A program made the position numbers and the translations under genes. This document shows, piece by piece, positions 12,046 through 26,191 of a DNA stretch of 64,000 bases. Source of the stretch: Escarpia spicata (Eukaryota > Annelida > Polychaeta > Sabellida > Siboglinidae); contig OZ023217.1 of assembly GCA_963995525.1 (NCBI GenBank), forward strand, positions 8,643,544 through 8,707,543, in the 5' to 3' direction. The first letter of the stretch is position 1, and every line of letters begins with the position of its first letter. Below the pieces are notes generated by a model. The model was not told where the DNA came from. It was given only the letters and a program-made list of their open reading frames with translations, and did no database searches.

Positions 12046-13548
12046 TTCCCTCAAACGTTTGTAAATTATCTCCAATATATAATCAGTTGCTGCTTTTTGT
12101 GGATTATTTTAGTTTTGGAACTTGAAAGTTGTGTTTAATATTGTCCTTGGAACGTTTCATGGGATGTCTGCACTTAAAAAACGTCGTCTCCATGAAACAT
12201 TCCCGTTTGCTTAGCTGTCTCCGACGAGATGTAGGCAAAGTATCATCAGCACAATGTTATTATTACCGTCATGTATAACATTGGCATGTGTTTTGGAGCA
12301 GGTACACTCCAAATATTTAATAGCCAGTCTGGAAATCTTCGAACACGTTACTCAACTGGGGATATGTTCCCCTCAAAACCTTATCCCAGAAACAAATGTG
12401 TGATATGTGTTGCAACATAATCGATTCGCTGGTGGGGAAAGTCTCAAAATGGACATTTACATATATAGAATACATTTCAATTTATATATTGTTCAAAGTA
12501 CAAGCAACTGCGTGAAGATGTCATTTGTTGATAATTTTGTTAGAAACAAAATAATTATCATAAGCACATATTGTTGCGTGCGTAACTAATTATACATCAG
12601 TATAGTTTAGATATTATTATTTTTCATTTTAAGCGGATCCTGGGTTTGATAAAACCAGGCAATTATTAATAATTTCGTACATTTGTGCATGGCCTCAAAC
12701 TTACAGTTGAGTGTTAATCCTGAGCTTATCCTGACACATTAACGACACAATTTTTTTCAATCTGGCAAAAATATTTAAACCGTACCAGGCACTGTTTATG
12801 CCGGGTGGTTAGGTAGAGCAAGGATTGAGGGGTTAGAATAAAATATGCAGTTGTGTTTATTTTTAACATCAACAATCTCGTATTGAAGTAAAACAGAGAT
12901 AAACGGAATAGCATGACGCTACTGCTGTAATACCAAGCTTGCATACCCGCCACTGGAGCGCCTACGCTCAAGATTACGTGAAATTACGACATAGGCTAAC
13001 AACAAGACTTTAACAGCTGCCAGAGACGCAATGTCACACACACACTTAAAATTGGGGTGGCCCAGGAACGGTGTTAGTCATTTAGATGGGAGTTTAACAC
13101 ACGCTGTTTATGGTGTGCAACTGGTTTATTGCGCCCGCAGGGGGCTGTGCCGTCACGAACGTAATGGGAACGTCACTCCGATCTGGCGTTGTCGACAAGA
13201 GCCCGTGTATTAGCTGTGCATCTTTACGAGGCCCTTTATTTTGTTAATGTAAAACAAATAACATTCATCCTAATAAGGAAACAATTTTCAATTGAAATAA
13301 TTGCTATCACTGTGACAGTTTATGGGATTGCTCTTTGATCATGTAATCACTTTGACAGTCAGCCGTCAGTTGGGTAGGACAGGCAGTTTCTGCTAGACGA
13401 TTGCGTTGGCGTGTCCACAATCTATCAAAGCACACAGGGCAGCCCGAAGGTTGCCCGGGAGAAGGTCTAAATGCCTTACTGGTCTGTCTTAAGCATCCCT
13501 AGGTGAGATTCCCACCGTAGCTCAAAGGATGTTACTCTTTTTGTTGCC
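12046..13548. other. unassigned non-coding stretch
   Basis: AT-rich with no recognised exon. Short frames at 12407-12589, 12726-12971 and 13031-13213 have no motifs. Confidence 0.4.
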
Positions 13549-13748
13549 NNNNNNNNNNNNNNNNNNNNNNNNNNNNNNNNNNNNNNNNNNNNNNNNNNNN
13601 NNNNNNNNNNNNNNNNNNNNNNNNNNNNNNNNNNNNNNNNNNNNNNNNNNNNNNNNNNNNNNNNNNNNNNNNNNNNNNNNNNNNNNNNNNNNNNNNNNNN
13701 NNNNNNNNNNNNNNNNNNNNNNNNNNNNNNNNNNNNNNNNNNNNNNNN
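13549..13748. other. assembly gap (200 N)
   Basis: Exactly 200 N, so probably a placeholder of fixed length. It lies next to the pyrimidine tract at 13820-14641, which may have caused the break. Confidence 0.99.
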
Positions 13749-13819
13749 AAGACTTGGAATATAATTACTAAATAATGTTTTGCTTATATGTTTTACAAGG
13801 TGCGTTTTTAGAACTCTAT

Positions 13820-14547
13820 ACCGCTTCCAGGGTTGTCTCTCTTCACCGTCCGTCCGTCCGTCCGTCCGTCCGTCCATATCTACCTACCTACCTCCATCTC
13901 TCTATTGCTCCCTCTCGCTCAGTCCCTCCCTCCCCCCTCTCTCTCTCTGTCTGTCTCTCTCCTTATCACTCTCTTTCTCTCCCTCAGTTTCTCCCTCTCT
14001 TTTTATTCACTCTCTTTCTCTATCCACCTCCGTCACTCTTTCTCTCCCTCTAATTATCTTCCTCCCTCCTCATTCTCTCTTTCTCTCTCCCTCTCACTCT
14101 TTCTCTCTGCCTAATTATTTCTCTCCATCGCCCTCTCCCCCCTCGCTCTCTCTTTCTCTCTCCCTCTCACTCTCTATTTCTTCCCCCGCCCCGCCTCCCT
14201 CCTTCACTCATCCCCCTCTTGCTTGTTCCGTCGAAATTCCCCTCTTTTTTTTCTTTCCTTCTCAATCTCTCTTTCTCTCCGTCTCTCTTTCCCCTTTCTC
14301 TCTCCCTCTCCCTTCCCCCTCACTCTCTCTTTCTCTCTCCCTCTCGTCTTTTTCCTTTTCCCTCCCTCTCTCCACTATCCGTCCGTCCGTCCGTCCGTCC
14401 GTTCGTCCCACCCTCCCTCCTTCCTCCCCTCTCTCTCTTTGTCTTTCTCTCTCTCCCCCTCCCTTCTCACTCTCTCTATTCTCTTTCCCTAATCCTCTCC
14501 ATCTATCTGCCTCTCCCACCTTTCTCCCTCTCTCCCTCCTTTTCTCA

Positions 14548-14641
<94 letters not shown>
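13820..14641. repeat. long pyrimidine tract with (CCGT)n, (CT)n and (TA)n
   Basis: Over 800 bp of C/T almost exclusively. It includes (CCGT)n at about 13848-13874 and 14379-14405, uninterrupted (CT)n at 14550-14615 and (AT)n at 14616-14641. A 288-codon Ser/Leu/Pro frame across it is a composition artefact. Such mirror-type polypyrimidine DNA can adopt triplex (H-DNA) structures. Confidence 0.95.
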
Positions 14642-16619
14642 CATAATCATTTCCTCTTCTCTCCAACTACTTCCTACTGTCTCCACACACCCCACTTCCC
14701 CACCCCATTTGTTAATAGACCCAATGTGTTCTCCGCGCGAGAGAAAGTAGCATGTCTCTCTCCCCGTCCATCATTTAGCACGCGTGTTTAGGTGTACACG
14801 CAATTGTAGGCCTCGTTCTGACAACACGCTAAACACAACCGACGTTTTCGCATATACTTCTTCCCGGGTCATTGGGATTTACGACACGTCGCTGGCCATG
14901 CCTCGACACACCCAGCTCCTTCGGCGCTTCATCCCTGGAACCGCCCTCTCATCCCCGCAGCTGCCGGTCGAGGCGTGGCCCCGTAAGTCACCGCCTCGTC
15001 ACCATCTGTCTCTGACCTCCATCTTCCCCCGCTCCCCCGGGGTCACGGTCAATCCACCTGGCGGGGTGAACTTAACCCCTTCACCTATATATAGGAACCC
15101 CTGTTAACTGGGGTGATAAATTGTCGTGGAACCTGCTAAGAAAATACTATCCTAAGAATAATTGTGTTCCAGCTGTTGCATCAGTAAATATAACCAATCA
15201 CTGTTGAGATTTTTCACAGGTGCATATGTCGACTGTGTGTCAACTCTGGTCGCCCAATGGAATGTTTTACAAATGTATTTCACTCTATTTTATGAGTTGC
15301 AAATGTATGCACGATATATTTGTCAATTATTGATATTATATTTCATGACTCTGGTATATGTTCACATATACAGTGTTGCTATTTATATAATTCGTGAACG
15401 TTATTGGGACGTCGCTTCTTCTATGAACACCCCCAGGCGTCCACCAACAATTAATGTAGACCGCATTCGGAGCCAACCACTAGTAGCTTGCTGGGATGTA
15501 TATATGAATACAAGATAAATAAACGGAACAACAAATAACCACCTCGGAATCAGTGTTTTTATTTCAGTGGGGCGTATTTAGTGGATCTGACGAATATGTA
15601 AATTGTCACTCACGTCAAGCTAAACAGAAAATGAAGAATTGAGAGAAGAGATCGCAATGAAGAAACACCACGGAATAAAAGCATAGCATGACTGAGGCAA
15701 CAGCGAGCGAGATGGATAGTGTGGTAAAGAGCAGAGGGTGGCAGAAAGAGAACAGGAAGACCGGGCTAATAAGACAGAGAGAAGACTTCGGAAGAGCAGG
15801 GGTGATAATCGAAATCGTAATCGGATGTACGACATAAATGTAAAGTAGAAAGCTTAACCTACGGAATAATGAATTTCCAATATCTTAAACAAGGACTGCT
15901 GTTTTGCCATTAATCGATAATCAAATCGAGTAAATAAGGTGACGTAATTTAGAATATACTTAATTATTAAAATTACATCTGACTTACTATTACAATTCAT
16001 TTTATACATAAACGTAACAGAAGTATCAACATAAAAACAACTTGTATTAATTATTGTGTACGCTTTCGATCTGCCGAGAGTGAGAGCGAATTTACGAAAC
16101 CGATGTAGATAGAAATGAATCGCCGAAAAGGCGGAAAGGATCGGGCAATGACTAGCACTATGACAGGAATCACTGGGAAGAAAACAAAATATATTCGCTA
16201 ATAGGGCTTGGACAAATAGGATGCACATGACAGCCCTTCTTACTATCCAGAACGTACTTGGTATCTTGTAGATATAGTCTTCTATGTGGAAACCTGCGAA
16301 AGCGCGGCCCCGCAAAAATATTTCAAAATGGGGCCCGTCTTTCCTCTATGAGCTGCGTTGCCCCAGCGTACCCTATTTTAATGGCGGAATCGGTTATTTG
16401 TAGATGGTATCGCGTTTCATGCGAATTTTCCTACGATGACTCTTTCATGATGACAATCCCATCTGGCGTGTGCCAATCAGCATGATCACCTGCTACAAAT
16501 AACTCAGGACATGTTCGTTTGTCTTTGGTGTGTTCTCAGGATTCGACCCTTAAAGTTGATACTAACGACCGTTTAAGGTGACCTCGTGTAAGGAGGGAGC
16601 GGCCACCAGTGTTGACGGA
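14642..16619. other. unassigned, with an LTR-like AT-rich block
   Basis: No supported exon. The block 15102-15566 begins TGTTAAC, ends TTTCA and has AATAAACGG near its end, a layout reminiscent of a solo LTR, but no flanking duplication is visible. A 153-codon minus frame (16315-15854) shows no motif or splice support. Confidence 0.35.
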
Positions 16620-16628
16620 CACGTCATG

Positions 16629-16717
16629 GACTGTGTGTGTGTGTGCGTGTGTGCGTGCGTGTGTGCGTGTGTGTGTGTGCGTGGGTGTGTGTGTGTTTGT
16701 GTGTATGTGTATATGTT

Positions 16718-16748
<31 letters not shown>

Positions 16749-16763
16749 TTGTCTGATTATGTT

Positions 16764-16825
<62 letters not shown>

Positions 16826-16862
16826 TATGTGTATGTGTGTGTTTGTGCGTGCGCGCTTGTGT
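16629..16862. repeat. (GT)n microsatellite with GC, AT and TT variants
   Basis: About 230 bp of GT dinucleotides with interspersed GC, AT and TT units. All six frames give Cys/Val or Thr/His artefacts. Confidence 0.97.
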
Positions 16863-16869
16863 GCACGAT

Positions 16870-19317
16870 TGTGTGGTTTGAGAAACAGTAGTGTTTTGGT
16901 GATCACCACGGTATTGTTCAGTCAATTTTAGAACCAGTTGAAGGTGGACCAACATTTGTCTGTATAGAGGAATGTTAAAAATTTCCATCAAGCGTCAGAC
17001 ATCAAAGATTTCATAATGATTAATTTAGGATAAGAAACAAAACGTATATGACTAACCTTGTATTAGCCACGCCAAAGTTATTAATGTAATAAAAATAATT
17101 TTTTTAAGTATACCCTTCTTATGAAAAAGTATTTAATGCAACTTGACATTGATGTTTCCTTCACCTCCATTGATGGCGGGGATGCTCGGCGCACTGTAAG
17201 TATTGCAACCTAAACGTTGCTTTCTGTTCTGACATATTAAACTCTAGAAAACCGTATTGTTTCAAATATGGGGCTAAAACTTAGTTATTTATTCTGGTGA
17301 AGTAGGGATCTATGAAAGATCTGCTCGATTAGAAATAGGTTTCTTAAATATCAATAAATACGGCTTCTGGAAGCAAAACGACACTGCATACATAGCAAGC
17401 TATGCAAAACGTCGAGAGTCAAATGTTTACAATAATACAATAAACAGTAAAATTACCATTACAAAAAGAATCAGTTGAACAGTTTTCCGGTTGTGTTGGA
17501 CGCGACATTGCTTGTCTTAGCAGAGCAGAACGTAGGCCGATGGACATGCCACGCAGATAGTGAACTACGCCATAAGTCACGGCGTGAAGCCAACAGTTGG
17601 CGCCATTCCTGGCACGTTCTTCGTTGTCTAAATAATTCGGTAAATGCCACCGAGTTCATCACCGCGTTCATTTGTATACTTGCCAGATCTCCCGGAAAAT
17701 TCGGGAGTCTCTCGGATTTAGGGTGTGTTTCCCGGTCTCCCGGAATACAGGCAAATCTCCCGGATTTCCGCTGAAAAATCTCCAACAGCACCCTACCCCC
17801 GACTTCCGATGTCATGAGTCGAGCCAATACAGCGGAGAACCTGAAAGGCTGAAGCTACGGCGGCGCGGGGGCGAAAAAACCACGGCGCCGAAAATATATT
17901 TTTCAACAGCACCCTCCCTCCCCCCGTCTTCAAATGTCAAAATCCGAGACAGCGCGACACGGGAAGCGTGCTGTACCGCTGATGAAAATCTCCCGGATTA
18001 AAAAAACAACAACTTTGTAGGTATATGTTTTTGTTTGTAGTTTCATTTCATACATTTGTCAATAAACCTACTTGTTATGTGGAAAGAAAAGAAGAATTAC
18101 ATAATCAACCTTTGACAAAAGTGAGTTATAGCAAAGTATAAAAATTAAATAGGTTTTTGTTGATACGTATGAACGTTGTGTTTAGGTAAGAGCTGTGTAA
18201 TGTGCTATCTCACAATATTGGCTCCGTAGTCAAATATAAATCTGCCATTTCACGTCTTAAGCGTTTATCGTAGAACATTTTCTTGTTTAATGAAACGACA
18301 ACAAACAGCCATCCTACCAAAACGTAGCGTTTTACAACGCTACAAAACGTTGCGTTTTACAACGCAAGAAAAGCAACAAGTGGTCGATCTCACAAAATAC
18401 GAATATGCATAATTTGGCGCATAGCCGCGTCGGCGAAGCTTTAAGCCTGCCAAGGATGAGCAATTACAGGAATCGTTTCATCGCCCTCCCCCATGAAATA
18501 TTTATGCGCGTATTCCGATCAGTAAATAAAAGCCACGTCCTTACCTAATCAGAAATACATTCCCCGTGTGTGCCAGTGGGCCGTGCTTTATTAGCGTCGC
18601 TTTGCTGTTGCCGTTGGCGTGTAATTGGCGTAACGTCACAGTGACGTGACAACGTAAGATCCAACACATCTGCACCTCGGATTGTTATTAATATCAACAA
18701 GCGTTCCAAATTACTAAATCGGTATTAGTGTTAATGCAAACAGCGTAAATCGTGAATAATTATGAACGTTTTGGAATATCCCCGTTACATTTAAAAGTCG
18801 TGGCAAAAATAGTTGCATTCTGTTTATTTGATGACGTCTTACACGTGGCCACGCGCCTACGTTTTGTACTTAGATGTGTGTTTATTTCGTCACTGTACAA
18901 CGCCAGTTCTTGTGACAGATTGCTAAGGGTTTCACAAACGCCCCCTTCTGCGTCTGAATGGTGCTAATTACAGTCTAAATTATTGATAATCGTTCGTAAG
19001 TGACCGTCGGTTTAGACTTGTACAAACCGGACAGCGACTGGCCGCAGAGGAAGCGGCATAGGCCAAGCTCACGTAATAAGAAACGGAGGAACATAATACT
19101 AAAAGGAGTGAGGCGGGAGGCGGGTGGAGTAGGAGGAATGGTGCGGGTGGGAGGAGATGCGATGGAAAGTTAAAGAGAATAAAAGGATTCAAGGAGCGGA
19201 GAAGGTAAGGACTTGAACAAGGGTGTGCCTGGAGTGGAGGAATAGTGTCGTCTTCTGATGTGGTAGGACAGCGCACAAGTTATGAAACACCATATTGAAG
19301 CTCGCAGCACAAGGTAA
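16870..19317. other. unassigned, with TCTCCCGGA repeats and two hairpins
   Basis: The motif ATCTCCCGGA occurs three times in direct orientation (about 17685, 17755, 17989), with a shared CAACAGCACCCTCC/ACC word near 17783 and 17907. This suggests a small diverged repeat or MITE at 17680-18002. Nothing coding is recognised. Confidence 0.4.
18324..18367. repeat. two back-to-back perfect hairpins with the same TTAC loop
   Basis: 18324-18343 is an 8-bp stem (GTAGCGTT/AACGCTAC) around TTAC. 18350-18367 is a 7-bp stem (TTGCGTT/AACGCAA) around the same TTAC. They are separated by 6 bases. Confidence 0.85.
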
Positions 19318-19665
19318 CAATGTGTAATATTGGGCATCTAATTATAATCTAGCTTGCGTATGTATACGGGTATGTTGACGTTTTTCTCTTAGATGGCTTG
19401 AACTTCGAGCGCCAAAAGTTCTGGGATTAATCAACGACCCCACGAATAAGACGTAAGACCTATATATTTTCAAAATACCCCATATATGTCAAAATTCTCA
19501 CCTCTTATGGGGTAAATAAATTGTTTGGAACGTAAAACGTAATGTGCTAGCGCGTTATGGTGTTTATGTAACGATGCTGTATGTTTTCTAATATTTGGTA
19601 ACTATTACTATCATGACTGTCAACTACCAAAGCATCCCGTCAGGTGACGAGCATAGTTGCTAGTG
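19318..19665 (+). repeat. dispersed repeat, copy 1
   Basis: Shares with 56205-56655, in the same orientation, the words AGCTTGCGTATG, GACGTTTTT-CTCTTAGATGGCTTGAAC, GAGCGCCAAA, TTTATGTAACGATGC, GTTTTCTAA, and CATCCCGTCAGGTGACG with GCTAGT. The middle parts differ. This is an interspersed repeat family without visible coding capacity. Confidence 0.75.
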
Positions 19666-22075
<2,410 letters not shown>

Positions 22076-25000
22076 CACTGCAGAGGCTTTTTGTTTAGAC
22101 TTTCGATACACCTAGTTCTTCTTGATCTAATCACCGTCCACGCGAGCTGTGCGGAACTACTTATCTCTTGAAACAATGCACATGCGTCGGCGTCCTGCTA
22201 TCGGAGGGCGGTATCATAAACACGGATTGCTTGCAGACAGCGACCCGCCCCGATACCGAAGTGGCGTGGGTGTCACACTAATAGTCGACAGCGTGACTAG
22301 TGGATACGGATCGTTACCTGTTTTTTCCTTAGGCGACCGTGTTTACATTTTCTATTGCTGTAGGCGACAATTTTGATATGTGTTTGAAAAATATTAAGAG
22401 AATATGTTTTTAAAGAAAAATTTAAATTCTAGGAGACATAATGTAACATTAATGAAGAAACAATGTAGATAATATATAAGGAAGTATTCACTCTTTCGTT
22501 CTCATGTAGTATTGAAAAGTAATGGATATGTGCGGGTTTCAACTAGTTAAAAATAAATACCGGACTATCGATAGGCCAACGTCTTTCGTGTGCACTTGTT
22601 AACACGTGTTTCCGGTCTGGATGGCAATTTTATTATTTGTTGTTGTTAGTCAATAACACAATTTGTTGTTTGTCGTGTAATTGACCGAATACAAAGTTTG
22701 TGTTATATCCTGCATTTTTCCGGGAAAATCAACAACATTAATTTTTCAATACTTGCATGTGTTCCTGCCCTCAATGACAGACCCGTATGGTGCTAAACTG
22801 CCACCAGACATTTAAACCTCTGGCCGGTATGTTTGTTGTAGTTGTCACACTTAAGAGGGTACCGTCTCAAAATTATTCATGTGACATGAACCGGAAGACC
22901 GATAATCAACTGACCCCCTAGCGGGGCCACTGGAACCACTACCGGATTTTAACAATGGATATGGATACGATTAAGATCGAGCATATTTTCGATTTATTTA
23001 TGTATAAAGTCGTTCATTGGCGGTCGATAAATTCGAAATAATGCGCGGAATGATCCTGTGCTTAACTCGCTTTCACATCCGTTCTCCATCCTTTAAAACG
23101 CCACTGCGATGTGCTCAACTACGGCCGATTGCGTCAAATGATGTATAAAACGTTTGCAGCGTCTCCTACGTATTACATTATCCGAGAATTAAACCATTTT
23201 ACGGCCTCGTCATCTGTGACGAAAATACACCGGTGTATGCACTCTCTTCGTCATAATACGTCTTTATCGCTTTCTATCATTCCGCCCATCTCTCACGTTG
23301 TTGCATGCCAGCAATCCAGTGTGTTTCTTGCAAATGCTCCTGTGTATGTGCGTCGATATCTCTGTGGATGTTCTTCCACCCAGGATGAAGACAATATAGC
23401 TGTTGATATGGTGCGTTGACCATTACAAGTTGCGTAAATTGAGTTACGTTTATTGCTCCGTCTCTTCATTTGGAGAAATCGTCGTAAAAATGGAGTGAAT
23501 CTCTGTCGGAAGCAACACAAATAGCCAGTAGCATCTATAAGGCCAACCCCGGTTATATGTCGGCTATCAGTGGTGAGAATGAATGGCTTTGTCTTATAAA
23601 TTATTCGTCTGCTTATACACCAGTGGTGATTCCGTTCCCACCAATTGCTAACACCCTAACCGCGACAGTTTCTAGACGTTAACTGAACCTGAAATGGACA
23701 TCCGGGCTAAGAAATCAAAGTGACTTGAGAGTCGCGGTATTTATCGGGGAGTGGTCCTCCTCTTCTGCGTCCACTACATGATCTGAGCAGCGATATCCTT
23801 GTAACGGTTAATTGGCGCGAGTCACCTCACTTTACCCACCGGGAGGCCGGGCTACGTCAGGCGGAGTCGGCTCTGCGAAACGTCATAACTCAACGCGTCG
23901 AGATCAGTCGCTCCGTCATCCGTCTCGCTGCCGGCGCGTTCTTCGCGACGACCCCGGAATAGTTAACGTCCCCTCCCGACGACCCGTGAGGGCTGAGGAG
24001 TAAATAAAGCGGCGGGCACGCTGCTGGAGTCGGCACACTTTCGTGCGATCGTTGCCCGTGATTCACCTCAGCGACAGGAGGCGACACAAACTGATTCCCC
24101 GAGGAAGCCCTGCACGCGTGGTACATCAAGAAAGACAGACACGTAGAGAAAGCGCATGTAAAATATAGACGGACAAAGACGGGGAGATTATCAGGTGTGA
24201 ATTAAGCAGCAGGAAAGATCGCGTCGCAGCGTTGAAGCGCGCGTTTTATCTTTAGTGACATTGTACACACGCGCGTACGTTGGCAACTTGGACTTTGTCG
24301 GTTTTTTGTACGTTCGAACGTTACGACACGTGTCCGCTGTTTGACCAACGCTGAAGACGAGATCTCGCCAACGGAATACGATTGCCTCGCTAAGGTAATA
24401 TATATAAGCGTGATATCACCTTTATACTTTAATAAACAATTTTTTTTTAACATATCGTTGTTACCAGCATACCCAATTGCTGTCGCTATTGCTGCTGCTG
24501 GATTTGTCCACGACGAAATGTTTACTGTCTTTGGCACTAGCAAAGGTTGTTTTTCTTAAAGAGTTTTATAACGAGCTCGTTCGAGTTAGGCTGGCTGTCT
24601 GCAGCGACTGAACGCGCCCCTCCTCTGTCCGTTATCGGTGTGACATTGTTCCCACGACCTGGGTCTATTCTTCATCACTTGACAAGGAGTATACACACAA
24701 CGTCGAGTCACATAGCCTTTTCGCACATACTGCTTTCCATGTAATATAGGTAACCGTAATATGATTTCCCAATGGCGTTTTTGCACGTATATTTAGAAAA
24801 CAAATCTTTAAAAAATGTTAGCTTTATAAATAAATGATAGACAGATTGTTAGTTTTAATGTTATTAATCTGTTCACAGCTTTTTTGATTTGGATAACAAT
24901 CTTCTAATTGTAAACCTATATAAGAACTATTTTTAGTATACTTTGTTGATGTACTCATTGTAAAAAGACAATCCCTTTATTGATTTTCAACGAGTAGCGG

Positions 25001-25710
25001 TGAAAGAATCATTTATGAAAACAGAATGACGAATGCTTATTAAACATTTCCGCAACATAATCTAAGCAAAATATCTTTTATTGAATAACCGAATATAAAT
25101 TTGTTAATTAAACAATGGTACATAGATTATCTAAACCTAAATGTCCTTCCCTGTACTTACGCGCTTTTATATTTATGTATGTGTGTTTCCATAAAAAAAA
25201 CATCTATGCAATTTTTTAGTATTTCGGTTACAGAAGAGACAATTATTATGGCATTCAAACGTAATCAGTTCCATATTATTTGTCTTAAGATGACGCCCGA
25301 CAACGCACAACGACCGACGCTTCCGTAGAAATAAGTTAAACTATTTATGGCAGTTATTATAGTTAAAAAGGAGGCAGTCTGTTCCTATTTTAATGAATGA
25401 ATGAATATACTGTTCTTAAGACTATAATAAATGTGTTCATTGTTAAATTATACTGCCCGCCAAAGTGTGTTTAATAAGCCCGTAACAACGTTCGCAATTT
25501 GGAAGGTACGACCCCGTAGCATGTTCAAAATAGTAAAACAACTGCAATACCCTTTGATGTTCACCGATGTCCCATTTCCCCATATTCAGCACAGCAGGCT
25601 CCTACTTACAAACTTGGGCATGTTTGCAACACAAGAGAGAATATCGTTAGCGACGATTTCACGGAAGACTTCAAATGACAGCGGAAGAGAAGACGGTCAC
25701 TGAAGAGGTC
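22076..25710. other. unassigned; CpG-rich block at about 23800-24130
   Basis: No exon supported. The block 23800-24130 is GC- and CpG-rich and is followed by a good donor-like CTAAG/GTAATA at 24394/24395. It could be a 5' non-coding exon or promoter, but nothing ties it to a gene. Confidence 0.35.
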
Positions 25711-25724
25711 AAAGATGGCGTTTT

Positions 25725-26191
25725 AGAGAAAGTTTAACACTATAAATACCTTGGCTCCTGGGTCTGCACAACAAACAAAGCATCGAAACCAGGAAGGCGA
25801 TGGCTTGGAGAGAACTCGACTAACTAAACCTAACATGGGAATCTACACTCCCAATCAAAATCAAGCAGCGACTGTTTATTGCAACAGTACAATCTGTGCT
25901 ACTCTGTGAATGCGAAACATGGACAATGACGAAAAACTTGACAGACAACTAGACGGATGTTATACTATGCTACGAGCTGCATTAAACATTCACTGGCAGC
26001 AGCATTTGACAAACATAAAACTATACAGTGGAATGTGTAAAGTCACTGATAAAATAAGAAGACGGCGGCTGGGATTTATTGGACATTGCTACAGACAAAA
26101 GGATGAAATGACATCTAAGACCATCCTGTGGCAACCGACATATGGAAGAACAAAGTTAGGAGACCAGCAGCAACTTACATTGATTGATTAA
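25725..26191 (+). pseudogene. LINE ORF2 C-terminal fragment
   Basis: The 3' part of a non-LTR retrotransposon polymerase: YLGSWV, AWREL, LPIKIKQRLFIATVQSVLL and CECETWTMTKNLDRQLDGCY, then RRRRLGFIGHCYRQKDEM and a W-x-P-T-x-G-R motif. Motif order (YLGS, then the E-T-W-T box, then GHC-R) is that of RTE/L2-like ORF2 ends. Frames shift near 25735 and 25909. Both ends are truncated. Confidence 0.78.

Noticed and set aside
13780..14791. 288- and 190-codon Ser/Leu/Pro-rich plus-strand frames
   Set aside because: They are translations of the pyrimidine tract, with similar open frames in other phases and no splice or motif support.
15854..16315. 153-codon minus frame with hydrophobic segments, possible receptor fragment
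   Set aside because: No family motif, no splice sites and AT-rich composition; the length is not exceptional for 64 kb of six-frame sequence.
25431..25703. DVPFPHIQ in a plus frame, possible third PFP gene
   Set aside because: No signal exon, no phase-1 acceptor before it and no PFPEA; it lies just upstream of a LINE fragment. Treated as chance.
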